From NCBI GenBank assembly GCA_904386005.1, contig CAJFKR010000022.1:1-36396 (forward strand): a stretch of DNA of 36,396 nucleotides, written 5' to 3'. The stretch is from Candidatus Flemingiibacterium merdigallinarum (GTDB taxonomy: Bacteria; Bacillota; Clostridia; Oscillospirales; CAG-272). Positions 15,924 through 24,521 of this stretch are shown here, one piece after another. Positions within the stretch are counted from its first letter, which is position 1, and the number at the start of each line of letters is the position of its first letter. Below the pieces are notes generated by a model. It saw only the letters and a list, made by a program, of their open reading frames with translations. It did no database searches and was not told the origin of the DNA. The translations under genes were made by a program, and so were the position numbers.

Positions 15924-18275
15924 TCAGTCGGTTCCGTCCATATGTCGGAATTCGACTGTGACTATCGTGCCGGGCGTAACTACGGTTCCGGCTGCCGGCG
16001 ACTGTGCGATTACCGTCGCGCCGACGCCCTCTTCGTAGTTCTGCGCGCCCTCGATTTTTACATTCAGCTTCGAGTTTACAAGTATTTGGTTGCACCTCGT
16101 CGCGCTCATTCCTATGAGGTCTGGTACAGTCACAGTGTCTGACGGAGCTTCGGTGCCGGTATACAGGTAGATGACGCCGTTTTCGGTCGAGAGCCGGCTG
16201 CCTCCGGCGGGCACCTGTGAAGTGACCGTGTCGCCGTCGCCGATGATCTTGTATTCGAGCTTGCGGTTGGTGATATACAAGCAGGCGTCCTCGATCGAAT
16301 AGCCGGTGAGGTCGGAAACCGTGACCTCCATGTTCGCAAGCTCGGCTTCGGTATACTGCGGCTCAATTCCGAGATACGGCAGAGCCGCCGCGAGGAACTT
16401 CGAGATATACGGCGCCGCGACCGTGCTGCCGTACGACGTGCCGTTCGTCGGCTCGTCGACCATTATGAGCACCGCTATCTGCGGGTCCTCCGCCGGAGCA
16501 AAGCCTACGCACGAGCCGATACGGTAGGGTCGGGAGGAGCCGATAATGTTGCCTTCCTCGTCATATTCGTATTCGTACTTATCCTGCTTCTGCGACGTTC
16601 CGGTCTTGGCAGCGACGCTGTAGCCCTTGACATAAGCGTTCTTCGCGCCGCCGTCGGTCGAAACGCCCTCGGCGAGTATCTGCGTCAGAGTATCGCAGGT
16701 CTCCTCGCTGAGCACCTGTATCTTTTCTTCTTCCTCGTAGGTCATTATGACGTTGCCCTCGTCGTCTGCCATTTCTTTCAGCACGTGCGGGGTTACAAGG
16801 TAGCCGCCGTTGGCGACCGAACAGATCGCGGTGAGCTGCTGAAGCGGAGTGGTCTTAAAGGTCTGACCAAACGAATAGGTCGCGAGCTCGGTCGCGTGCA
16901 TATCCGATTCGGCGTGGTAGATGCCGTACGCTTCGGCCGGTAAGTCGATGCCGGTCTTGCTCGTATAACCGAACGCTTCGAAATATTTATAAAAGGTCTC
17001 GCGTCCGATGCGTTCCATCAACGTCATCATAGTCGGGTTGCAGGACTGCTGCAAGCCGCGCGCGAACGTGACCTGACCGTGTCCGGACGTCTTGTGGCAG
17101 GGGATGTTGCCGTATCCCTCGACGTAATGATATCCCGGGCAGTAGAACTCGTCGGTCGGCGTGACGCAGTCCTCCTCAAGTCCGACCGCGGCGGTGATGA
17201 TCTTGAACGTCGAGCCCGGCTCGTAGGTATCGCTTATGCACTTGTTGTTCCACATCTCGTATATAAGCGAGGTTTTGAGCTGCGCGTATTCGTCGCTGTC
17301 GGTCGGATATTCGCTCGCTACGAGTTGTTCGGTGAAGTATTCGGCAAGCGTATACGGGTCGTTGCAGTCATAACTCGGATATACCGCCATCGCGAGGACG
17401 GCTCCGGTATTCGGATCCATAGCAAGACCGCAGATACGATTGCCCGCCCCCGACGACTCATACGCGTCCTTTAACTGGTTTTCAAGCTCGTTTTGCAGCT
17501 TCAAGTCGATTGTCAATACCAGATTCGCGCCGTTTTCAGCGCCGACATAGCTCTCGTATTTGAACGGCATATCCCCGAGCAGAGCGTTGCGCGCGGTTAT
17601 GTATTTGCCCGACACGCCCTTCAGATAGTCGTTGTAGGTAGCTTCGACTCCGTATACGCCGTTGCCGTCCGAGTTCGTAAAGCCGATTACGTGGCTTGCC
17701 AGCGTGCCGTAGCAGTAGTAACGCTTGGACTCGGCCGAAAGATTGAGCATACCGCCAAGGTCGTTCTCCTGTATGAACTCGCGCAGGAGAGCGGCGGTAT
17801 CCTGATCGACGTCCTTCTTTATCGTCTCGTCGCGCCGACCTATCTTCGCGGCCTTTTCCATGACCATATCGTAGTCGACGCCGAGCAGCTCGGCGCACTT
17901 GTCGGCGATTATCACCGCCTTGCTGTTCGTCGTGACCTCGGCTGCCATCGACGCCATTACGACGTCGATATCCTCGTCGGCAATCTCGCTAAAAACCTTA
18001 TCTCCGCCGGCGATGTCGTACGGCGAGATGAATACTCGATATACAGTGGTGTTTGTCGCAAGCAGGTTCATGTTCGTGTCGTATATCTTGCCGCGCTCGG
18101 GGGTAGTGTCGGTCTCATACATCAGCTGTGAGATTACCTTTTCCTGATACTTCTCGAAGTTAATCACCTGAAGTGAAAACAAGCGGGTCAAAAGCAGTCC
18201 GAAGCCTATGATGACAAACAATCCAAACGCGATGACACGTCGGTTCATTTGGTTGTGCTGCGGCATAAACGCCAT
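15924..18275 (-). CDS. ftsI: Class B penicillin-binding protein with two PASTA domains (FtsI/SpoVD type)
   Basis: Septal D,D-transpeptidase of 783 residues. One N-terminal membrane anchor (about 14-35) is followed by the pedestal domain beginning with ERGKIYDTN. The transpeptidase carries the three penicilloyl motifs: STFK (nucleophile Ser near 355), SCN (411-413) and KTGT (557-560). Two PASTA domains end the protein (VTVSDLTGYSIEDA and VTVPDLIGMSATRC). Paired PASTA domains occur in PBP2B and SpoVD-type proteins of Firmicutes; which of the two it is cannot be settled here. The ATG at 18275 has GGAAGG 9 bp upstream; alternatives at 18284 and 18296 sit too close to it or overlap it. It probably pairs with FtsW as a synthase. 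Confidence 0.95.
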   Translation of the reverse strand: MAFMPQHNQMNRRVIAFGLFVIIGFGLLLTRLFSLQVINFEKYQEKVISQLMYETDTTPERGKIYDTNMNLLATNTTVYRVFISPYDIAGGDKVFSEIADEDIDVVMASMAAEVTTNSKAVIIADKCAELLGVDYDMVMEKAAKIGRRDETIKKDVDQDTAALLREFIQENDLGGMLNLSAESKRYYCYGTLASHVIGFTNSDGNGVYGVEATYNDYLKGVSGKYITARNALLGDMPFKYESYVGAENGANLVLTIDLKLQNELENQLKDAYESSGAGNRICGLAMDPNTGAVLAMAVYPSYDCNDPYTLAEYFTEQLVASEYPTDSDEYAQLKTSLIYEMWNNKCISDTYEPGSTFKIITAAVGLEEDCVTPTDEFYCPGYHYVEGYGNIPCHKTSGHGQVTFARGLQQSCNPTMMTLMERIGRETFYKYFEAFGYTSKTGIDLPAEAYGIYHAESDMHATELATYSFGQTFKTTPLQQLTAICSVANGGYLVTPHVLKEMADDEGNVIMTYEEEEKIQVLSEETCDTLTQILAEGVSTDGGAKNAYVKGYSVAAKTGTSQKQDKYEYEYDEEGNIIGSSRPYRIGSCVGFAPAEDPQIAVLIMVDEPTNGTSYGSTVAAPYISKFLAAALPYLGIEPQYTEAELANMEVTVSDLTGYSIEDACLYITNRKLEYKIIGDGDTVTSQVPAGGSRLSTENGVIYLYTGTEAPSDTVTVPDLIGMSATRCNQILVNSKLNVKIEGAQNYEEGVGATVIAQSPAAGTVVTPGTIVTVEFRHMDGTD

Positions 18276-18339
18276 TTGTCTCATCCTTCCTTTCACTCTC
18301 GCACGCTGCCCCGGCTTTGTCCGGAGCTATAAATGAGCA

Positions 18340-18376
18340 AAGAGCAAGATTTGAGATTTCCAAAACACTTGCTCTT
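18340..18376 (-). terminator. Hairpin between ftsL and the PBP gene
   Basis: A 9-bp stem AAGAGCAAG (18340-18348 with 18368-18376) with a 19-nt loop lies in the 131-bp gap. On the minus strand it is followed by TTGCTCATTT, not a clean T-run. It may be a partial terminator or an RNA stability element in the operon. Confidence 0.4.
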
Positions 18377-18406
18377 CGCAGTAAGATATCACAATATAAT
18401 ATTAAT

Positions 18407-19420
18407 TTATAAGCCAAAAAATGCGCGTATACGATCGGCAATCGACGCGCCGAACTCAAGTAATTCGTCAATGAAGCCCTTTTTCTCGGCAACTTCCTCG
18501 TCAACAAGCTCAATCTTGTCCTGTTTATTTATAGTCAGGTAATATTTCTGCACCTGATCCTTCTTGACCATGCCAAGCTCGTCCTTGGCCATCTGTTCGA
18601 CGACGCGCAGATCGTCGCGCGTCTCGAGCTCGGTTCTAAGCTCGTTCTCCTCGTTGAGCAGCGACGCGTATCTATTCGAAAGCTCGGAGTTCTCGGTCGT
18701 GATCTCATTTATACGCACCGAAGCGGTGATCACCGCCAGAATAAGCGCGGTCACCGCGACCGCGATAAGCACTATAGACAGCGGGAACGCGTAGCTCTTC
18801 TGTATAACTATAGTATGCAGTGTGGTTATCGATTTTTTGCGGATTTTCGCCGCTTTTTGCTTTACCTTTTCAATGCCGACCGGCTTTGCTGCAGCGCGCG
18901 CTTTTTGCTTCTGCGCGGTCGGATTTTGACCCATTGGTCTCGCTCCCGCTGCCGGACGTGCTCCGGCTGAGGTCATCCGCCGCAAATTCGCTTCGGACGC
19001 GTTTATGCGCTGTGTATTCACGGTCGGAGCGGCGCGGCGCGTTTTTTGCGGAGCGTATCCCGCGCCGACGGATGCCGCCGCATACCGTGCATTTGCTGTG
19101 TTCATTGAATTAGCGGTCGAATACCCCGCCCTCGCGGATGCATACCCAGCGTTTGCGGTCGAATATGCCGCGCGCTGCGTATTCGCTCCTTTTGCGGTAT
19201 GAATATTTGGGTTAGTTCTGCTCTGCGCGGAGCCGCGCGCTTGATTTTGCGGCGCTTGTCCGTGTTCGTCGGTTATGCTTTGATTCCGCCCGGTCAGCGA
19301 GCTCCATGAATATTCGGTATAGGACGGATGTGTTGTCCTCTTGTCGGTATCCGAGCGCGCCTGCCGCGCTCCCGACATAATATTCGCGCTATTCGCCTTC
19401 TTGGTTGCGGCATCAGTCAT
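18407..19420 (-). CDS. ftsL: FtsL/DivIC-type septum protein with a long low-complexity N-terminal tail
   Basis: Small bitopic divisome protein expanded to 337 residues. The recognisable part is a membrane segment (about 210-233, YAFPLSIVLIAVAVTALIL), an extracellular coiled coil (about 235-275, INEITTENSELSNRYASLL) and the segment VVEQMAKDELGMVKKDQVQ, typical of FtsL/DivIC. The first 200 residues are low-complexity, rich in Ala, Thr, Asn, Arg, Ser and Gln, with repeated YSTAN and GYA units, and end in a basic patch next to the membrane. Usual FtsL proteins are about 100-130 residues. The ATG at 19420 has AAAGGA 9 bp upstream. Assignment rests on fold features and position between rsmH and the PBP gene. 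Confidence 0.82.
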   Translation of the reverse strand: MTDAATKKANSANIMSGARQARSDTDKRTTHPSYTEYSWSSLTGRNQSITDEHGQAPQNQARGSAQSRTNPNIHTAKGANTQRAAYSTANAGYASARAGYSTANSMNTANARYAAASVGAGYAPQKTRRAAPTVNTQRINASEANLRRMTSAGARPAAGARPMGQNPTAQKQKARAAAKPVGIEKVKQKAAKIRKKSITTLHTIVIQKSYAFPLSIVLIAVAVTALILAVITASVRINEITTENSELSNRYASLLNEENELRTELETRDDLRVVEQMAKDELGMVKKDQVQKYYLTINKQDKIELVDEEVAEKKGFIDELLEFGASIADRIRAFFGL

Positions 19421-19549
19421 ATTCGAGTATCCTTTCTCCGGAGTCATCAGTCCGGCAGAATGAATCGGAAAAGCTCCGATCAATTTGTGCGGTCATGACC
19501 GCGTATACGCGCGGGGCTCAGCTGTAAATCGTGCCGCGCTTATTGAGCC

Positions 19550-20500
19550 TCACAGCTTCTCGGCGACGCGCAGCTTCGCGCTGCGCGAGCGCGGGTTCTC
19601 GTCGAGCTCATGCTCTGACGGGAGTATAGGCTTGTGACAAATCAGCCGCAGAGACGGCTTCTTTCCGCAGACGCAGACCGGAAACTCGGGCGGGCAGGTG
19701 CAGCCCTTGACCCATCGCGCAAAGGTCTGTTTGACAATCCGATCCTCGAGCGAATGGAAGGTGATGACCGCGAGCCGACCGCCCGGGCGCATAAGACCGA
19801 CGAGCGAGTCAAGCGTCGGCTCAATTACCGACAGCTCCGAGTTGACTTCGATTCGGATTGCCTGAAAGGTGCGCTTGGCCGGATGAGGTCCGTCCTCGCG
19901 CGCCTTAGCCGGAATCGCGGATTTTATAAGCTCCGACAGCTCTCCGGTAGTCTCTATCGGCTTAAATTCACGAGCTTCGCAAATCCTGTCCGCGACGCGT
20001 CCGGCGAAGCGTTCCTCGCCGTAGTCGGTGATTATCCGCTTGAGCGCGTCGCGCGAATAGCCGTTGACTATATCGCGCGCGGTCAGCCGGCTTTCCGGAT
20101 TCATGCGCATATCGAGCGGCGCGTCGTGCATATACGAAAATCCCCGCTCGGGCGTGTCGAGCTGGTAGGACGAGACTCCGAGGTCGATTAGGGCGCCGTC
20201 TATTTGATTTACCCCGAGCCCCTCGAGTGCCGGCGCGACGTTTTTGAAATTGTCATGTATAAATGTCACGCGCTCCGAATACTCGCTAAGCCGGACCCTC
20301 GACGCGGCAATCGCGTCGGCGTCCTGGTCTATCGCGTACAGCCGACCGGTGACAAGCCGTTTTAGTATCTCGAGCGAGTGTCCGCCGCCGCCCAATGTAC
20401 AGTCGACATACACGCCGTCCGGCTTAATCGAAAGCAAGTCTATCGTCTCATTGAGCAGCACCGAATAATGTGAAAATGCGGGTGTGTTATTATCGTTCAT
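19550..20500 (-). CDS. rsmH: 16S rRNA m4C1402 N4-methyltransferase RsmH (MraW)
   Basis: SAM-dependent methyltransferase of 316 residues that modifies C1402 of 16S rRNA in the ribosomal P site. Landmarks are HYSVLLNE, the SAM loop [74 protein letters not shown] and the C-terminal [12 protein letters not shown]. It is the first gene of the dcw unit. No mraZ precedes it, although mraZ is usual in this position. No Shine-Dalgarno sequence is visible before the ATG. Confidence 0.97.
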   Translation of the reverse strand: MNDNNTPAFSHYSVLLNETIDLLSIKPDGVYVDCTLGGGGHSLEILKRLVTGRLYAIDQDADAIAASRVRLSEYSERVTFIHDNFKNVAPALEGLGVNQIDGALIDLGVSSYQLDTPERGFSYMHDAPLDMRMNPESRLTARDIVNGYSRDALKRIITDYGEERFAGRVADRICEAREFKPIETTGELSELIKSAIPAKAREDGPHPAKRTFQAIRIEVNSELSVIEPTLDSLVGLMRPGGRLAVITFHSLEDRIVKQTFARWVKGCTCPPEFPVCVCGKKPSLRLICHKPILPSEHELDENPRSRSAKLRVAEKL

Positions 20501-20588
20501 GTTGATTTTTGACCGTATCGCCGCGGTCGGGATGTGTCGCTCGGGTTTATTTAATCACCGCGGGCGACGGTATTATTCTATCTATGAT

Positions 20589-20617
20589 AGTATAACTCAA
20601 TTCGGGTAATTTTTCAA
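20589..20617 (-). promoter_or_regulatory. Promoter of the dcw operon
   Basis: TTGAAA (20617-20612) and TATACT (20594-20589) on the minus strand are 17 bp apart. The transcript would start near 20582, about 80 nt before rsmH, and would serve rsmH through murG. Confidence 0.72.
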
Positions 20618-20677
20618 GTGTTTTTGGAATAATTTTTTTGAGGATATGCAAATTTTTACGCCATCGACGTAAAGAAA

Positions 20678-20757
20678 AGCTAACATTCCGACAATATATT
20701 GCCTATTATCGTATATATTGTTAATAATATTTCCGTATTATTTCTTTTTTGTTAGCT
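20678..20757 (-). terminator. Possible large-loop terminator of coaD
   Basis: On the minus strand AGCTAACA (20757-20750, inside the last coaD codons) pairs with TGTTAGCT (20685-20678), followed by TTTTCTTTA. The enclosed region can form an inner stem from CAATATAT and ATATATTG. The fold is plausible but the long loop keeps confidence low. Confidence 0.4.
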
Positions 20758-21226
20758 CGTGCAGTAACCGCAAAGTACCGGACGGAACATAATTCGCATA
20801 ATCGCGGCCGTACTTTATCATCTCTGATACCATTGTAGAGCTGATATGCAGATACTCCTGCTTAGTCGGCAGAATTATCGTGTCAAGCTCCGGTTCAACG
20901 GCGCGGTTGATAAGTGACAGCGACAGCTCGTAGTCGAAGTCGACCGAGCCGCGCGCGCCCTTTACGAGCACGCCGATGTCATGCCGCACGGCATAATCGG
21001 CGAGCAGACCGTCCGAAAGCTCGCAGTGTATATTCGGGATATCGGCAAAAGCCGCTTCGAGCAGCCGCAGCCGGTCGGGCGCCTGAAAGCGTCCGTGCTT
21101 TTCGGAATTGACAAAGGCGACGACATACAGCCGGTCGAATATCTCCGCGGCACGGCGAGCGATGTCGTAGTGCCCAATCGTGACCGGGTCGAAGCTGCCC
21201 GGCATCAATGCGATTTTCTTATTCAT
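20738..21226 (-). CDS. coaD: Phosphopantetheine adenylyltransferase CoaD
   Basis: Enzyme of 162 residues that makes dephospho-CoA from 4'-phosphopantetheine and ATP. The nucleotidyltransferase motif is GSFDPVTIGHYDI with the TIGH box; further along are VKGARGSVDFDYE and the C-terminal ISSTMVSEMIKYGRD. It starts 6 bp after the rsmD stop codon and lacks a clear Shine-Dalgarno sequence, so translation may be coupled to rsmD. The rsmD-coaD pair is a common arrangement in Firmicutes. Confidence 0.97.
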   Translation of the reverse strand: MNKKIALMPGSFDPVTIGHYDIARRAAEIFDRLYVVAFVNSEKHGRFQAPDRLRLLEAAFADIPNIHCELSDGLLADYAVRHDIGVLVKGARGSVDFDYELSLSLINRAVEPELDTIILPTKQEYLHISSTMVSEMIKYGRDYANYVPSGTLRLLHELTKKK

Positions 21227-21232
21227 AACGAT

Positions 21233-21796
21233 TTATTTCAGTGACAGCACGGTTATATGCGTGCGGCCGTAGCGGTTCTGCTTTTCGATATTGTAGTATG
21301 AAGCGACCAGATCGTCCTTGTCAAATGGGTCGCCGTTTTCGTCTTCGGCGATAATCCACGCTCCGTTTCGAACAATGTCGCACTCGGGCAAAAGCGCGAG
21401 TGTGTCGTGCAGAAGTCCGGTCGAATATGGCGGGTCGAGGAACACAAAATCGAATTTATACAGCCCTCTTGAGCTCTTAAGGTACCGCGCCCAGTCCATA
21501 GTCAGTATCCGGCAGCGGTTATAGAGGTGAGTTTTCTGCGCGTTCATGCGTATTATGTCGGTGGCGGCGGACGAGGTGTCAATGAAGTGCGCCTTCTCCG
21601 CCCCGCGGCTGAGCGCCTCGAGTCCGAGCTGTCCGCTGCCCGCGAACAGGTCGAGCACCCACGCGTCGACGAGGTCGAACTGTATCATGCTGAACACAGC
21701 CTCCTTGACCCGCTCGGCAGTAGGGCGTGTGGCTTCTCCGTCAAGAGTAGCGAGACGCGTTCCCCGCGCGCTCCCTGTAATTATTCTCATTGCCAT
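21233..21796 (-). CDS. rsmD: 16S rRNA m2G966 methyltransferase RsmD
   Basis: SAM-dependent guanine N2-methyltransferase of 187 residues acting on 16S rRNA. Motifs are MRIITGSARGTRL, TRPTAERVKEAVFSM, the SAM loop DLFAGSGQLGLEALSRGA and the catalytic DPPY. AGGAGG lies 8 bp upstream of the ATG. It precedes coaD directly; upstream lies the second hairpin array and uvrC. Confidence 0.96.
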   Translation of the reverse strand: MAMRIITGSARGTRLATLDGEATRPTAERVKEAVFSMIQFDLVDAWVLDLFAGSGQLGLEALSRGAEKAHFIDTSSAATDIIRMNAQKTHLYNRCRILTMDWARYLKSSRGLYKFDFVFLDPPYSTGLLHDTLALLPECDIVRNGAWIIAEDENGDPFDKDDLVASYYNIEKQNRYGRTHITVLSLK

Positions 21797-21843
21797 TGCG
21801 AAAACCTCCTAATAGTCGGTGGAAAACTTAAATTTAGTGAGAA

Positions 21844-22189
21844 GTTAGGAGTGAGGAGTGAGGAGTTAAGGTAGCAATTCGCCAAAGGCGAATTGCTATT
21901 ATTATATTTACTTTGCGGGAGCTTGTTTGCTTTCACCTTGGGGTGAGTGATAAGTGAATAGTGCGGACTATCGCACCGTCATGGGCGGTAAGCGATTCCC
22001 GCTCACTCAAATAAGCGCTCATTTGACACTTTCCCCCGCCGCACGGATCACCCATCCGCGCCAAAATCTTCACTTTTCACTTTGTCCGCCGCAGGCGGAC
22101 ATTAATTAAAATTTGCCGCAGGCAAATTTTTTCCGTAACTCCTCACTCCTAACTCCTCACTCCTAACTTTTTTCCGCCTCACTCCTAAC
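21844..22189. repeat. Second hairpin-array element, bounded by inverted repeats, between uvrC and rsmD
   Basis: It occupies most of a 388-bp gap without a gene. A perfect 15-bp inverted repeat AGGAGTGAGGAGTTA (21854-21868) with its complement (22136-22150) bounds it, inside wider GTTAGGAGTGAGG tandem copies at both ends. Within are perfect triloop hairpins at 21872-21898 (12-bp stem), 22083-22101 (8 bp) and 22108-22130 (10 bp), and an inner inverted repeat AAGTGAA (21952-21958) facing TTCACTT at 22069 and 22076. The outer repeat overlaps the last codons and stop of uvrC. Length is close to that of the 11196-11554 array. Confidence 0.88.
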
Positions 22190-24053
22190 TTGTTCCGCTT
22201 TCTCCATTCTCCCTCTCGCTGAAATATTCGATTATCGCGTCCGCGTTCGCGGCGGAGATGCCGGGGGCGCGGAGCAGGGCTTCTCGGTCAGCCTGCTTCA
22301 CCGCCGCGAGACTGCCGAAATGCGCGAGCAGAGCCTTCGCCTTGATGGCGCCGATACCGTTGATCTTCTCGAGCGACGAGTGCTTCAAGGTCTTTGACTT
22401 CGCGTTTTCCATGCGCGTAATCGTGTAACGGTGAACCTCTTCCTGCAGTTTGTAGATGAACATAAACACCGACTGCTCGCGCGCGATGCTGATTTCGTTC
22501 TCGTCGTCGGTCAGCGCGCGGGTCTTGTGGAAATCGTCCTTGACCATGCCGTACACCGGAATGTCACAGCCGAGCTCGTCCATCAGCTCACGTATGACCG
22601 AGACGTGACCCTTGCCGCCGTCGAGCAGTATCAGGTCGGGCGGCGCGCCGAAGCTCTCGTCGGCGAGGTGCGAAAGCCGCCGCGACAGTGCCTCGCGCAT
22701 AGCTCCGTAGTCGTCGATACCGTCGGTCGTCTTTATCCTGAACGTGCGGTAATCCGACTTTTTCAGCTTCGCGTTCTCGGCGACGATCATGCCGGCGGTG
22801 ATGCTGTCGCGTCCAAAATTTGAGATGTCGTAGGCTTCGATTCGCTCGGGCACGACTTCAAGCTGTAGCATTGACGCGAGCTTGACAAGAGTCTTGTTGT
22901 CCTTTTCATTCTGCGCCTTGTATAAAAGCGCCTGCTGCTTCGCGTTGTCGTAGACCATCTCGCACAGCTTGCGTCGGTCGCCGCGCTCAGGCGTGCGGAT
23001 CTCCGGCTTGTATCCGGCTTTTGACGCTATGTGCGCCCTCAGCGTCTCCAGCTCGTCGTCCGGCAATGTGAAGTCGAGCAGAATTTCGCGCGGCACATAT
23101 TCGCGTATATTGTACAGCTCGCCGAGGAACGCGCTCATTGTCTCCTCGGTGACAATCTGCTCTGCCGGATATAGAAAATGCTCGCTGTCGGCAATCACGC
23201 CGCCGCGGATGTAAAACACCGATATGCACGAGCAGAGCTCGTCGGTATAGAGCGCAAATACATCCTGCTCGGTGTCGGGCGACGCGACGACCTTTTGCCG
23301 CTGCCAGAGCTTGGACAGAGCTTCTATTCGGTCGCGGTATTTCGCCGCGGCTTCGAACATCAGATTCTCGGACGCGTATTCCATACGCTCGCGCAGCAGC
23401 TGCTCGCACTCCTTGAACGAGCCGCGCAGAAAGGCTATGACCTCGCGGAAGAGCGCGCGGTATTCCTCGCTCGAAATCTCTCCGGTGCAGGGCGCCGAGC
23501 AGATTCCGAGGTGATGATTGAGGCAGGGGCGCTCTTTACCGATGTCGCGAGGGAAGGTGCGGTTGCAGGAGGCTATTCCAAACGACTTCTGAACCGTGCC
23601 GAGTATGCTGTACAGCGCCGATATGCTCGAATAAGGACCGAAGTATTTCGCGCCGTCGGCGAGTCTGCGCCGCGTCACTGTGATTTTCGGATAGGGGTCG
23701 TTCAACGTGATTTTTATATACGGATAAGACTTCGAGTCCTTTAATTTGATGTTGTACTTCGGGGTATACTGCTTGATCAGGCTGTTTTCGAGCGACAGCG
23801 CCTCGATTTCGGTGTCGGTCAGGATGTAGTCGAAGCGGTATACATTCGAAACCATGCGGCGGGTCTTCTCGTCGTGATGCGCGGATTCATGGAAATACTG
23901 CGACACGCGATTTTTGAGCGCGCGCGACTTGCCGACATAGATGACCTTGTCGTTCTTGTCTCGCATAATATACACGCCCGGGCGAAGCGGCAGCGAATTC
24001 GCCTTTTCAAGCAGCCGCGCGCGCAGCTCCTCGCCCTTGATTGTGTCAGCCAT
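22185..24053 (-). CDS. uvrC: Excinuclease ABC subunit UvrC
   Basis: Dual-incision endonuclease of nucleotide excision repair, 622 residues. Order of parts: GIY-YIG nuclease (PGVYIMRDKNDKVIYVGKS), a Cys cluster (CNRTF...CLNHHLGICSAPC) of the type that can hold an Fe-S cluster, the UVR motif that contacts UvrB (about 200-235), the RNase H-like nuclease (YDISNFG..., LILLDGGKGH) and a C-terminal helix-hairpin-helix pair (INGIGAIKAKALLAHFGS, APGISAANADAI). The ATG at 24053 has AAGGGGG about 9 bp upstream; a GTG at 24062 is the other option. The stop codon lies inside the flank of the hairpin-array element, so the last residues (ESGTS) may have been altered by it. Confidence 0.97.
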   Translation of the reverse strand: MADTIKGEELRARLLEKANSLPLRPGVYIMRDKNDKVIYVGKSRALKNRVSQYFHESAHHDEKTRRMVSNVYRFDYILTDTEIEALSLENSLIKQYTPKYNIKLKDSKSYPYIKITLNDPYPKITVTRRRLADGAKYFGPYSSISALYSILGTVQKSFGIASCNRTFPRDIGKERPCLNHHLGICSAPCTGEISSEEYRALFREVIAFLRGSFKECEQLLRERMEYASENLMFEAAAKYRDRIEALSKLWQRQKVVASPDTEQDVFALYTDELCSCISVFYIRGGVIADSEHFLYPAEQIVTEETMSAFLGELYNIREYVPREILLDFTLPDDELETLRAHIASKAGYKPEIRTPERGDRRKLCEMVYDNAKQQALLYKAQNEKDNKTLVKLASMLQLEVVPERIEAYDISNFGRDSITAGMIVAENAKLKKSDYRTFRIKTTDGIDDYGAMREALSRRLSHLADESFGAPPDLILLDGGKGHVSVIRELMDELGCDIPVYGMVKDDFHKTRALTDDENEISIAREQSVFMFIYKLQEEVHRYTITRMENAKSKTLKHSSLEKINGIGAIKAKALLAHFGSLAAVKQADREALLRAPGISAANADAIIEYFSERENGESGTS

Positions 24054-24119
24054 TGCCCTCACCCCCTTTTCTTATCGACGCTTTAGGCGATTGTATAAGT
24101 GCGTTACTGTTCGCTTTCT

Positions 24120-24157
24120 CTGGGGGAGGCGCCTTTTGAAAAAGGCACCTCCCCCAG
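24120..24157. repeat. GC-rich hairpin, CTGGGGGAGG type
   Basis: CTGGGGGAGGCGCCTTT (24120-24136) pairs with 24141-24157, one mismatch, loop of 4 nt, and is followed by AGACCCCCTCC. Sequences of this style recur in Clostridia genomes as intergenic repeats (recalled, not searched). It lies between HPr and uvrC. Confidence 0.6.
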
Positions 24158-24339
24158 ACCCCCTCCGCGAAAACTTTAATAATTGGGCATAAATGTTATT
24201 ATATAACTGTACACCAAGGCATAATTTATGCATAATTGTTCAAGCAACAGAGGTGCGCCGCTTTACTCGGGTCCCCTTCCCCGAGCAGCGGCTTAATGCG
24301 TACGAACTTTATTGTTTTTTTCGACTTTTACAATCTGCT

Positions 24340-24368
24340 ATTATAGACGCTTTATAATGGTTTTGTAA
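24340..24368 (-). promoter_or_regulatory. Candidate promoter upstream of uvrC
   Basis: TTACAA (24368-24363) and TATAAT (24345-24340) on the minus strand are 17 bp apart. The -10 is perfect and the -35 is moderate. Confidence 0.5.
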
Positions 24369-24521
24369 TGTCAAGCCTTACATCGCAGTTTCCGCAATTT
24401 GACACGGATGTATAGAAAAGACGAGTCATGGCTGATTTCTTCCTCCGCGACCCGTCAAACAATATTAAGATAGCCGATTGGACCGCGAATTATTCACACG
24501 GTCACGCCCCGATGTCCGCGA

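Larger units (their letters stand above)
24054..24521 (-). other. 468-bp non-coding region, structured uvrC leader
   Basis: No ORF of interest is seen. On the minus strand there is a candidate promoter (24340-24368) and then two strong hairpins: 24257-24292 (6-bp outer stem, small internal loop, 6-bp inner stem) and 24120-24157 (17-bp stem with one mismatch). A 13-nt palindrome GCATAATTTATGC lies at 24219-24231. A transcript from the promoter would give a leader of about 280 nt before uvrC. No known riboswitch class is recognised. Confidence 0.5.

Noticed and set aside
24257..24292. Signal recognition particle RNA or known riboswitch
   Set aside because: The hairpin lacks the conserved SRP tetraloop region and does not match any riboswitch motif I can recall.
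24303..24325. LexA-type operator before uvrC
   Set aside because: CGAAC is followed at the wrong spacing by GTTTT; it does not match the CGAAC-N4-GTTCG consensus of Firmicutes.
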